From the NCBI GenBank assembly GCA_025453855.1, contig JALOPO010000268.1, forward strand, positions 1-5,042: a stretch of 5,042 nucleotides of DNA, written 5' to 3'. A program made the translations under genes and the position numbers. This DNA comes from Gemmatimonadaceae bacterium. GTDB taxonomy: Bacteria > Gemmatimonadota > Gemmatimonadetes > Gemmatimonadales > Gemmatimonadaceae. Below, one piece after another: positions 1 to 5,042 of the stretch (position 1 is its first letter; each line of letters begins with the position of its first letter). The notes under the pieces were generated by a model. That model was not told the DNA's origin, made no database searches, and was given only the letters and a program-made list of their open reading frames with translations.

Positions 1-648
1 GCGTGGGCGTACACGCAGGGCGACTTCGCGGTGCGCCACGCCGACGGCTCGTTCTCGCTGCACGGGCGCTCCGACGACGTGATCAACGTCTCCGGGCACC
101 GCATGGGGACCGAGGAGATCGAGGGGGCGATCCTGCGCGACAAGGCGCTCGATCCCGACTCGCCGGTGGGGAACGTGATCGTCGTCGGCGCACCGCATCG
201 CGAGAAGGGGCTCACGCCGCTCGCCTTCGTGCGCCCGGTGGAGGGGCGCACGCTGACGCAGGAAGACAAGCGCCGCCTCACGGAGCTCGTGCGCCGCGAG
301 AAGGGCGCGGTGGCGGTGCCGGCCGACTTCCTGGAGGTGCGGCAGTTCCCCGAGACGCGCAGCGGCAAGTACATGCGCCGCATGGTGCGCGCGCTGGTGG
401 AAGGGGAGGCGGTGGGCGACGCGAGCACGCTGCGCAATCCCGAGTCGCTGGACGAGCTGCGCACGGCGATCGACGCGTGGCAGCGCAGGCAGCGCCTCGC
501 CGACGAGCAGGAGCTCTTCGAGCGCTACCGCTACGTGAAGGTGCAGTACAACCTCGTCGCGCCGGGCGCACGCGTGGCGACGGTCTTCATCACCAATCCG
601 CCGGTGAACGCCGCGTGGCGACGGTCTTCATCACCAATCCGCCGGTGA
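1..648 (+). CDS. pcs: Pcs segment 1: C-terminal lobe of the 3-hydroxypropionyl-CoA synthetase (AMP-forming) domain
   Basis: The frame is open from base 1 with no start codon of its own, so this continues a gene from the left. It begins with a GDFAVRHADG stretch and the hinge motif GRSDDVINVSGHR (codons 22-34, bases 64-102), followed by GTEEIE. These are the A7/A8 motifs of acetyl-CoA-synthetase-like enzymes. The C-terminal catalytic lysine motif TRSGKYMRR follows, with Lys at codon 123 (bases 367-369), the residue that positions the acyl-adenylate and is often regulated by acetylation in Acs relatives. A charged helical linker (~codons 145-185) leads to the hydratase. True Pcs coding in this frame ends near 611; the stop at 646-648 exists only because the 41-bp duplication shifts the frame. 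The reaction is 3-HP + ATP + CoA to 3-HP-CoA + AMP + PPi. Taken alone this could be any acetyl/propionyl-CoA synthetase tail; the downstream fusion partners decide the call. Confidence 0.88.
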   Translation, partial: AWAYTQGDFAVRHADGSFSLHGRSDDVINVSGHRMGTEEIEGAILRDKALDPDSPVGNVIVVGAPHREKGLTPLAFVRPVEGRTLTQEDKRRLTELVRREKGAVAVPADFLEVRQFPETRSGKYMRRMVRALVEGEAVGDASTLRNPESLDELRTAIDAWQRRQRLADEQELFERYRYVKVQYNLVAPGARVATVFITNPPVNAAWRRSSSPIRR

Positions 649-653
649 ACGCC
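571..653 (+). repeat. Exact 41-bp tandem duplication at the synthetase-hydratase junction
   Basis: Bases 571-612 match 612-653 exactly, giving two adjacent copies of a 41-bp unit plus one base. Both copies encode the same peptide, RVATVFITNPPVNA, in frame 1 for the first and frame 3 for the second. Because 41 is not a multiple of three, the duplication shifts the reading frame and brings in the stop at 646-648. Deleting one copy restores one continuous reading from the linker into the hydratase, ending ...PPVNALNERALDEL. This is not a regulatory repeat; it is a lesion in pcs or an assembly artefact. Confidence 0.97.
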
Positions 654-1041
654 CTCAACGAGCGCGCGCTCGACGAGCTGAACATCGTCATCGACCACCT
701 CGCGCGGCGTGACGACGTCCGCGCGGTGGTCTTCACGGGCGAGGGGACGTCGAGCTTCGTGGCCGGCGCCGACATCCGGCAGTTCCTGGAGGAGATGCAC
801 ACCGTCGAGCAGGCGCGCGTCCTTCCCAACAATGCGCAGCTCGCATTCGGGCGCATCGAGCGCATGGGGAAGCCGTGCGTGGCGGCGATCCAGGGCGTGG
901 CACTCGGCGGCGGGATGGAGTTCGCGCTCGCCTGTCACTACCGCGTGGCCGAGCCGCTGGCGCGCTTCGGCCAGCCGGAGATCCGGCTGCGCCTCCTCCC
1001 CGGCTACGGCGGGACGCAGCGGCTCCCGCGGCTGCTCGGCG
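612..1041 (+). pseudogene. pcs: Pcs segment 2: N-terminal part of the enoyl-CoA hydratase (3-HP-CoA dehydratase) domain
   Basis: Crotonase-fold domain that removes water from 3-HP-CoA to give acryloyl-CoA. The reading is frame 3, from RVATVFITNPPVNAL at 612 to RLPRLLG ending at 1040. Visible crotonase hallmarks are VVFTGEG, the oxyanion-hole/CoA motif GADIRQF (from 765), then ALGGGMEFALA with the catalytic Glu at 918-920 and PEIRLRLLPGYGGTQRLPRLL with the second catalytic Glu at 978-980. Both glutamates of the rat mitochondrial hydratase pair (Glu144/Glu164) are thus conserved, so the active site coded here looks competent. No natural start lies here; a GTG at 615 exists but has no convincing ribosome binding site. 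The frame stays open by chance to a stop at 1509-1511, but beyond ~1043 it no longer reads as hydratase. Confidence 0.88.
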
Positions 1042-1320
1042 ATCGACGCCGCGACGGCGCACGAGATCGGGATCGTCGACCACCTCACCGATGGCGCCGA
1101 CGACGCGCTCACGGCGGCGCACGCGCTGGTGCGCGCGCTCGTGCGCGACGGGGCGACGAGTGCGCTTGCGCGTGCGCATGCGGAGCGGCAGGCGGCGGTG
1201 ACGCGCTGGGAGGAGCGGGCGACGCTCTCGCTCGACGAGGCGCTCGACGACGCGCACCTGCGCGCGGTGCAGGCGCAGCTCGCGTGGGCGGGGCGTGCCA
1301 CGGCGCGCGATCGCGCAGTG
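1042..1320 (+). pseudogene. pcs: Pcs segment 3: C-terminal part of the hydratase domain and linker, in a third frame
   Basis: In frame 1 from 1042 the sequence reads IDAATAHEIGIVDHL, the crotonase segment normally found about a dozen residues after the RLPRLLG motif (compare the E. coli FadB stretch VGADQALKIGLVD). An alanine-rich helical region follows: ALVRALVRDGATSALARAH, then TRWEERATLSLDEALDDAHL and the linker toward the reductase. The expected connecting piece, the hydrophobic helix before the substrate-loop segment, is absent, so about 13 residues are missing as well as the frame being changed. Frame 1 stops being convincing at about 1320, where frame 2 takes over with FAAGVVDPDGG. The assignment rests on position and motif order; the exact junction at the 3' end cannot be fixed to the base. 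Confidence 0.75.
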
Positions 1321-3340
1321 CTTCGCGGCAGGCGTCGTCGATCCCGACGGCGGCAAGACGGGGATCCGCGACTTCATGGAGAAGCGGAGCGCGCCGCTCC
1401 CGATCCGTCGCGATGGCGTGCGGCTGGCCGGCGACGATGCGGCGTGGGAGCAGCAGGCGATCGCCGCGGCGCGACTCCTTCCGCGCGGCGCGCCGTTCTA
1501 TCCGGGCGTGACGCCGATTCCCGCGCACCAGTACGCCTTCGGCGTGCCGCGCGATCGCGAGACCGGTGCCCCGCTGTTCGGCGATCCGGCGCAGGCCGAG
1601 CGCGAGCTGATCGTGCCGGTGCCCGAGCCGGGGGCGAACGAGGCGCTCGTCTACGTGATCGCGAGCGAGGTGAACTTCAACGACATCTGGGCGATCACCG
1701 GCATCCCGGTGTCGAGCTTCGACAACCACGACGAGGACGTGCAGGTGACCGGCTCGGGCGGGATCGGGCTGGTGGCCAGGCTGGGGAGCGAAGCGCGCGC
1801 GGAAGGGCGGCTCAAGGTCGGTGACCTGGTCGCGATCTACTCGGGGCAGAGCGCGCTCCTCTCGCCGCTCGCCGCGCGCGACCCGATGTTCGCCGACTTC
1901 GCGATCCAGGGCTACGAGACGGAGACGGGGAGCCACGCGCAGTTCCTGGTCACGCAGGCGCCGCAGCTGCACGCGGTGCCGGGCGACCTGACGCTCGAGC
2001 AGGCGGGGTCGTACATCCTGAACCTGGGCACGATCGTGCGCTGCCTCTTCACGACGCTCCGCATCGAGGGGGGGCGCACGATGTTCGTGGAAGGGGCGGC
2101 GACGGGGACCGGGCTCGAGGCGCTCAAGGTCGCGACGCGGCACGGCGTGCAGGTCACGGGGCTCGTGTCGAGCGCGTCGCGCGCGCAGGTGGTGCACGAC
2201 GCCGGCGCGCGCGGTGCGATCGACCGCACCGACCCGCGCTTCCGGGCGCTCTTCACGCCGGTGCCCGAGGGCGAGGCGGCGACGCGCGCGTGGATCGCGG
2301 CCGGTGCGCCGCTGCTCGACGAGTACCGCCGCCTGAACGGCGGTCGCCTCGCCGACTATGTCGTGTCGCACGCCGGCGAGCAGGCCTTCGCGCGGTCGTT
2401 CCAGCTCCTCGCCGATGGCGGGACGCTGGCGTTCTACGGGGCGTCGAGCGGCTACCACTTCACCTTCGCCGGCAAGGTCGGGCGCGTCGCCCCCGAGGTG
2501 ATGATGCAGCGCGCGGGGGTGCGGGCGGGCGAGGCGGTGCTCGTCTACTACGGGCCGCGCTCGCACGAACTGGTGGATGCGGCGGGGCTGGAGATGATCG
2601 AGGCGGTGCGGGCGTGCGGGGCACGCGCGGTGGTGGCGACCACGACCGACGGGCAGCGCGAGTTCGTGCAGTCGCTCGGCTTCGAGGATGCGGTGGCCGG
2701 GATCGTCTCGATCGAGGAGCTGCGGCGCCGCGTCCACGGCTTCGAGTGGCCCGACACGATGCCGCAGCTCCCCGATGCGAAGCGCGACACGGAGCGCTTC
2801 CGCGCGGCGGTGCGCGACTTCCAGGACCACACGCTCAAGCCGTTCGGGAGCGCTGTCGGCGCGCTGCTGCGGAGCCCCGACAACCCGCGCGGCGCGCCGG
2901 ACGTGATCCTCGAGCGCGCCGGCCACGATGCGCTCGGCGTGAGCACGTCGCTCGTGAAGCCGTTCACGGGGCGCGTGCTCTACAGCGAGGACTGCGACGG
3001 GCGTCGCTTCGCCTTCTACGCGCCGCAGGTCTGGACGCGGCAGCGCCGCATCCTGATGCCGACGGCGACGATCGCCGGCACACACCTCAGCAACGCCTGG
3101 GAGGTGACGCGCATGAACGACATGATCGCCGCCGGGCTGCTCGCGGTGACCGAGCCGACGGTGGTGCCGTGGCACGAGCTGCCGCAGGCGCACCAGGCGA
3201 TGTGGGACAACCGGCATGCCGGTGCGACGTACGTGGTGAACCATGCGCTCCCGACGCTCGGCCTGCGCGGTCGGGATGCGCTCCTCGAGGCGTGGGCCGC
3301 GACGGCGTCGGGGAGCGACGCCACGGGAGAGGGACGATGA
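1295..3340 (+). CDS. pcs: Pcs segment 4: acryloyl-CoA reductase domain (NADPH, MDR/CCR-like)
   Basis: Reduces acryloyl-CoA to propionyl-CoA with NADPH. The frame is open from a GTG at 1295, but family-like sequence starts near 1322 (FAAGVVDPDGGKTGIRDFMEKRS), a Pcs linker, so 1295 is not a true start. Next come the GroES-like domain with ASEVNFNDIW (1661-1690) and GYETETG (1910-1930), then the Rossmann nucleotide site VEGAATGTGLEAL (Gly-rich part 2093-2113), and near the end IAGTHLSNAWEV with a conserved His (3083-3085). In crotonyl-CoA carboxylase/reductases, residues at equivalent places (an Asn, Phe-Glu and a His) form the CO2 pocket; here an Asn, Tyr-Glu and His appear to line up. The domain is longer than a standard CCR because of a second Rossmann-like stretch at about 2518-3100. 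The TGA at 3338-3340 overlaps the mcr ATG. No internal breaks are seen over ~2 kb. Confidence 0.9.
   Translation: MPRRAIAQCFAAGVVDPDGGKTGIRDFMEKRSAPLPIRRDGVRLAGDDAAWEQQAIAAARLLPRGAPFYPGVTPIPAHQYAFGVPRDRETGAPLFGDPAQAERELIVPVPEPGANEALVYVIASEVNFNDIWAITGIPVSSFDNHDEDVQVTGSGGIGLVARLGSEARAEGRLKVGDLVAIYSGQSALLSPLAARDPMFADFAIQGYETETGSHAQFLVTQAPQLHAVPGDLTLEQAGSYILNLGTIVRCLFTTLRIEGGRTMFVEGAATGTGLEALKVATRHGVQVTGLVSSASRAQVVHDAGARGAIDRTDPRFRALFTPVPEGEAATRAWIAAGAPLLDEYRRLNGGRLADYVVSHAGEQAFARSFQLLADGGTLAFYGASSGYHFTFAGKVGRVAPEVMMQRAGVRAGEAVLVYYGPRSHELVDAAGLEMIEAVRACGARAVVATTTDGQREFVQSLGFEDAVAGIVSIEELRRRVHGFEWPDTMPQLPDAKRDTERFRAAVRDFQDHTLKPFGSAVGALLRSPDNPRGAPDVILERAGHDALGVSTSLVKPFTGRVLYSEDCDGRRFAFYAPQVWTRQRRILMPTATIAGTHLSNAWEVTRMNDMIAAGLLAVTEPTVVPWHELPQAHQAMWDNRHAGATYVVNHALPTLGLRGRDALLEAWAATASGSDATGEGR
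3325..3333 (+). promoter_or_regulatory. Ribosome binding site of mcr, inside the end of pcs
   Basis: The purine-rich run GGGAGAGGG lies just before the ATG at 3337, with its GGAG core (3326-3329) 7 bases from the start. It sits within the last codons of pcs, and the start overlaps the pcs stop as ATGA, a typical layout for translational re-initiation. It supports 3337 as the mcr start. Confidence 0.75.
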
Positions 3341-5042
3341 GCGTGGTCGAGTCGAAGTCCGCCGAGCGTCCCACGCCATCGGTTCCCGTGCCGCAGGTGG
3401 TGCCTACACCGGCCACGGCAACGGGGCGACTGGCGGGCAAGGTCTGCCTCGTGACCGGAGCGGCCGGCAACCTGGGCGGCGAGATCGTGCGCCACTACCT
3501 GCGCGAGGGGGCGACGGTCGTGCTCACGGGGCGCGAGCACGAGCGCAACGAGTCGGCACGGCGTGCGGCGCTCGAGGCAACGGGTGTCCCGGAGACGCGC
3601 GCGAGCACGGTGCGACTGGACGGTGCCGATCCCGCGAGCGTGCATGCCGCGCTCGCCGAGGTGATGGCGCGTCACGGCCGCCTGGACGTCGTGGTCAACA
3701 ACGCCGGCTCGGCCGGGCCGCGGCAGCCGATCCATCGCATCCCGCTGAGCGACGCCGAGCTGGCGGCGCTGCAGGCCGAGGGCGCCACCGACAGCGAGAC
3801 GGTGCCGCAGGCGCTGCGCAGCATCCTCGGCGTGGCGTGGCACGTGGCACGCGCCGCGGCCGACGTGATGGCGCCGGGTGGCAGCATCATCAACGTGAGC
3901 ACGATCTTCAGCCGCACCGAGTACTACGCGCGCGCCGCGTACGTGGTGCCGAAGGCGGCGATGAACGCCTTCTCGCGGCAGCTCTCGTTCGAGCTCGGGG
4001 CGCGCGGGATCCGCGTGAACACCGTCTACCCGGGGCCGATCCGCTCCGAGCGCATCGACTCGGTGTTCGCCACCATGGACCGGCTCAAGGGCGACGCGCC
4101 CGGGTCGACGGGGAAGCACTTCACGGAGCTCATGTCGCTCGCGCGGTCGATGGACGGCGAGCAGCCGGCGAAGGTCTTCCCGACGCCGCGCGACGTGGCG
4201 GGAACCTGCGTCTTCCTCGGCAGCGACGAATCGGCGGCCTTCAACGGCCACGACTTCGAGATCACGCACGGCATGTGGGTGCGCAAGGAGAGCCGCAACG
4301 AGTGGGTGTCGCGCCCCACGCTGCGCACGGTCGACGGGCACGGGCTGGCGGTGCTGGTGGCGGCCGGCGACCAGGTGGACGACGCGCTCGGGATCGCGCG
4401 CATGCAGGCCGAGGTCGGGGCCGAGGTGGTGCTCGCCTTCCGCAACGCGGCCGCCGTGCGCGAGGCGCGTGCGCAGCTCACGAGCGTGGGCAACGACGCG
4501 CGCATCACGGTGACGGTGCTCGACCGCGACGATGCGACGGCGATGGAGACGGCGCTCGCGGACGCGGCGCCGGGCGGGATGCCGCTCGGCTGCGCGATCA
4601 TCCTGCCGGCGCACGGCCCGACGCGCTTCACCGGCCCGATTTCGGCGGCGAGCGTGGCCGACATCGAGACCTTCCTCGACGACGAGCTCGCGGGGGCGAT
4701 GGCGGTGGCGCGCGCGCTGAGCCGCCACTGGGCGACGACGGAGCTCCCGCGCACGCCGCGCTTCGTCTGGATGACGAACGATCACGATGGCGCGCACGAC
4801 GCGTGGGCCGACCTGCTGCGGAGCGCGATCGAGGAGCTGGCGCGCGTCTGGCGAGACGAGTCGACGATCGACGCGCGGCAGGGGCGCCGCGCGCGCCCCA
4901 CGTGGGGGAACCAGGTGGTGCGCTTCACGAACACCGAACCGGAGAACCTGCGCTTCGCGGCGGGGCAGGCGGCGCGGCTGCTGTTCAGCGAGCGGCGCAT
5001 CCGCCAGGTGAATCTCTACCTCCCGACGTCGATCGTGGAGGC
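3337..5042 (+). CDS. mcr: Bifunctional malonyl-CoA reductase, N-terminal half (malonate semialdehyde reductase part), 3'-truncated by the window
   Basis: Chloroflexus-type malonyl-CoA reductase, a ~1,220-residue protein of tandem SDR units; 568 codons are visible and the frame is open at the right edge. In the studied enzyme the N-terminal half reduces malonate semialdehyde to 3-HP and the C-terminal half, outside this window, reduces malonyl-CoA to the semialdehyde, both with NADPH. Visible: the nucleotide motif TGAAGNLG (residues 40-47), NNAG (121-124), catalytic Ser188 and Tyr202-x3-Lys206 in NVSTIFSRTEYYARAAYVV, PGPI (232-235) and ITHGM near 308-312. Residues ~329-565 form a second Rossmann-like unit (LAVLVAAGDQVDDAL...GNQVVRFTN) without NNAG or YxxxK, matching the non-catalytic SDR unit of Mcr. 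The closeness to Chloroflexus Mcr (GAGNIG, NNAGSAG, NVSTIFSR, VTHGM) is from memory. A 25-residue Pro/Ser/Thr-rich leader precedes GRLAGK. The start is supported by the RBS and the overlap with pcs. No frame damage is seen. Confidence 0.95.
   Translation, partial: MSVVESKSAERPTPSVPVPQVVPTPATATGRLAGKVCLVTGAAGNLGGEIVRHYLREGATVVLTGREHERNESARRAALEATGVPETRASTVRLDGADPASVHAALAEVMARHGRLDVVVNNAGSAGPRQPIHRIPLSDAELAALQAEGATDSETVPQALRSILGVAWHVARAAADVMAPGGSIINVSTIFSRTEYYARAAYVVPKAAMNAFSRQLSFELGARGIRVNTVYPGPIRSERIDSVFATMDRLKGDAPGSTGKHFTELMSLARSMDGEQPAKVFPTPRDVAGTCVFLGSDESAAFNGHDFEITHGMWVRKESRNEWVSRPTLRTVDGHGLAVLVAAGDQVDDALGIARMQAEVGAEVVLAFRNAAAVREARAQLTSVGNDARITVTVLDRDDATAMETALADAAPGGMPLGCAIILPAHGPTRFTGPISAASVADIETFLDDELAGAMAVARALSRHWATTELPRTPRFVWMTNDHDGAHDAWADLLRSAIEELARVWRDESTIDARQGRRARPTWGNQVVRFTNTEPENLRFAAGQAARLLFSERRIRQVNLYLPTSIVE

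Larger units (their letters stand above)
1..3340 (+). pseudogene. pcs: Propionyl-CoA synthase (fused synthetase-hydratase-reductase), 5'-truncated by the window and interrupted by three frame changes
   Basis: Trifunctional enzyme of the 3-hydroxypropionate bi-cycle: it activates 3-HP with ATP and CoA, dehydrates 3-HP-CoA to acryloyl-CoA, and reduces that with NADPH to propionyl-CoA inside one polypeptide. The domain order read here, AMP-forming acyl-CoA synthetase tail, enoyl-CoA hydratase, then a CCR-like medium-chain reductase, is the Pcs architecture; family members are about 1,800 residues, so roughly 700 N-terminal residues should lie to the left. Reading must follow frame 1 (1-611), frame 3 (612 to ~1041), frame 1 (~1042-1320) and frame 2 (~1320-3340). 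Domain motifs join smoothly across the breaks, and removing one copy of the 41-bp repeat restores the first junction exactly. The gene is therefore either whole in the organism and damaged in assembly, or a recent pseudogene. The stop codon overlaps the start of mcr. Identity as Pcs is strong; functional status is unresolved. Confidence 0.92.

Noticed and set aside
571..653. Direct repeat as a CRISPR unit, attachment site or operator.
   Set aside because: There are only two adjacent copies without a spacer, and they lie inside coding sequence encoding a conserved hydratase peptide.
571..1325. Programmed ribosomal frameshifting or a naturally split Pcs made of separate subunits.
   Set aside because: There is no slippery heptamer, no start with a ribosome binding site at the segment borders, one break is an exact duplication and another removes conserved residues. 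Damage or assembly error explains these better.
3..1511. A single 502-codon + strand gene in frame 3.
   Set aside because: Only its middle part (~612-1041) reads as a real protein (hydratase). The parts before and after are Arg/Gly-rich out-of-frame readings of the neighbouring Pcs segments.
3300..3345. A promoter or terminator between pcs and mcr.
   Set aside because: The genes overlap by 4 bases and no hairpin plus T-run or separate promoter is visible; one transcript is more likely.
1109..3379. Long open frame on the - strand (756 codons) opposite the reductase domain.
   Set aside because: It is rich in Arg, His and Ala with no family motif, and lies opposite a convincing conserved protein. 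Very high GC at third positions removes stops on the opposite strand.
3016..4797. Second long - strand open frame (593 codons) across the pcs-mcr boundary.
   Set aside because: Its composition is low-complexity and His/Arg-rich, it spans two real genes, and it shows no recognisable domain; it is a GC-driven shadow.

Overview
The window reads as one operon segment on the + strand that carries the two signature enzymes of the 3-hydroxypropionate (3-HP) CO2-fixation bi-cycle, back to back. Positions 1-3340 hold the C-terminal ~60% of a fused propionyl-CoA synthase (Pcs). Positions 3337-5042 hold the N-terminal half of a bifunctional, short-chain-dehydrogenase-type malonyl-CoA reductase (Mcr). 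The two genes overlap by 4 bases (ATGA), which suggests translational coupling. Together they would turn malonyl-CoA into propionyl-CoA: Mcr makes malonate semialdehyde and then 3-HP with 2 NADPH, and Pcs makes 3-HP-CoA, acryloyl-CoA and propionyl-CoA with ATP, CoA and NADPH.

Layout: 1 to ~611 is the C-terminal lobe of the acyl-CoA synthetase domain of Pcs, cut off at the left edge. ~612-1320 is the enoyl-CoA hydratase (dehydratase) domain. ~1320-3340 is the acryloyl-CoA reductase domain, of the medium-chain reductase / crotonyl-CoA carboxylase-reductase type. 3337 onward is Mcr, still open at the right edge. There is no intergenic space, and no RNA gene, CRISPR array, transposon or terminator was seen.

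The notable anomaly is that Pcs is not one open frame here. Its frame changes three times, all between 571 and ~1325, in and at the borders of the hydratase domain. The first break is an exact 41-bp tandem duplication (571-653). The second, near 1036-1044, is a probable loss of roughly 40 bases. The third, at ~1290-1325, is a small net indel. Frame and family motifs are intact in the ~2 kb reductase and in the whole visible part of Mcr. The breaks are therefore either local assembly errors or a recent real lesion in pcs.

The organism is a very GC-rich bacterium with strong G/C preference at third codon positions. The 3-HP genes are classically known from Chloroflexaceae/Roseiflexaceae and a few aerobic phototrophic proteobacteria. 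The base composition and codon style look to me more like Gemmatimonadota or another high-GC soil or freshwater lineage than Chloroflexus, but that is only an impression.
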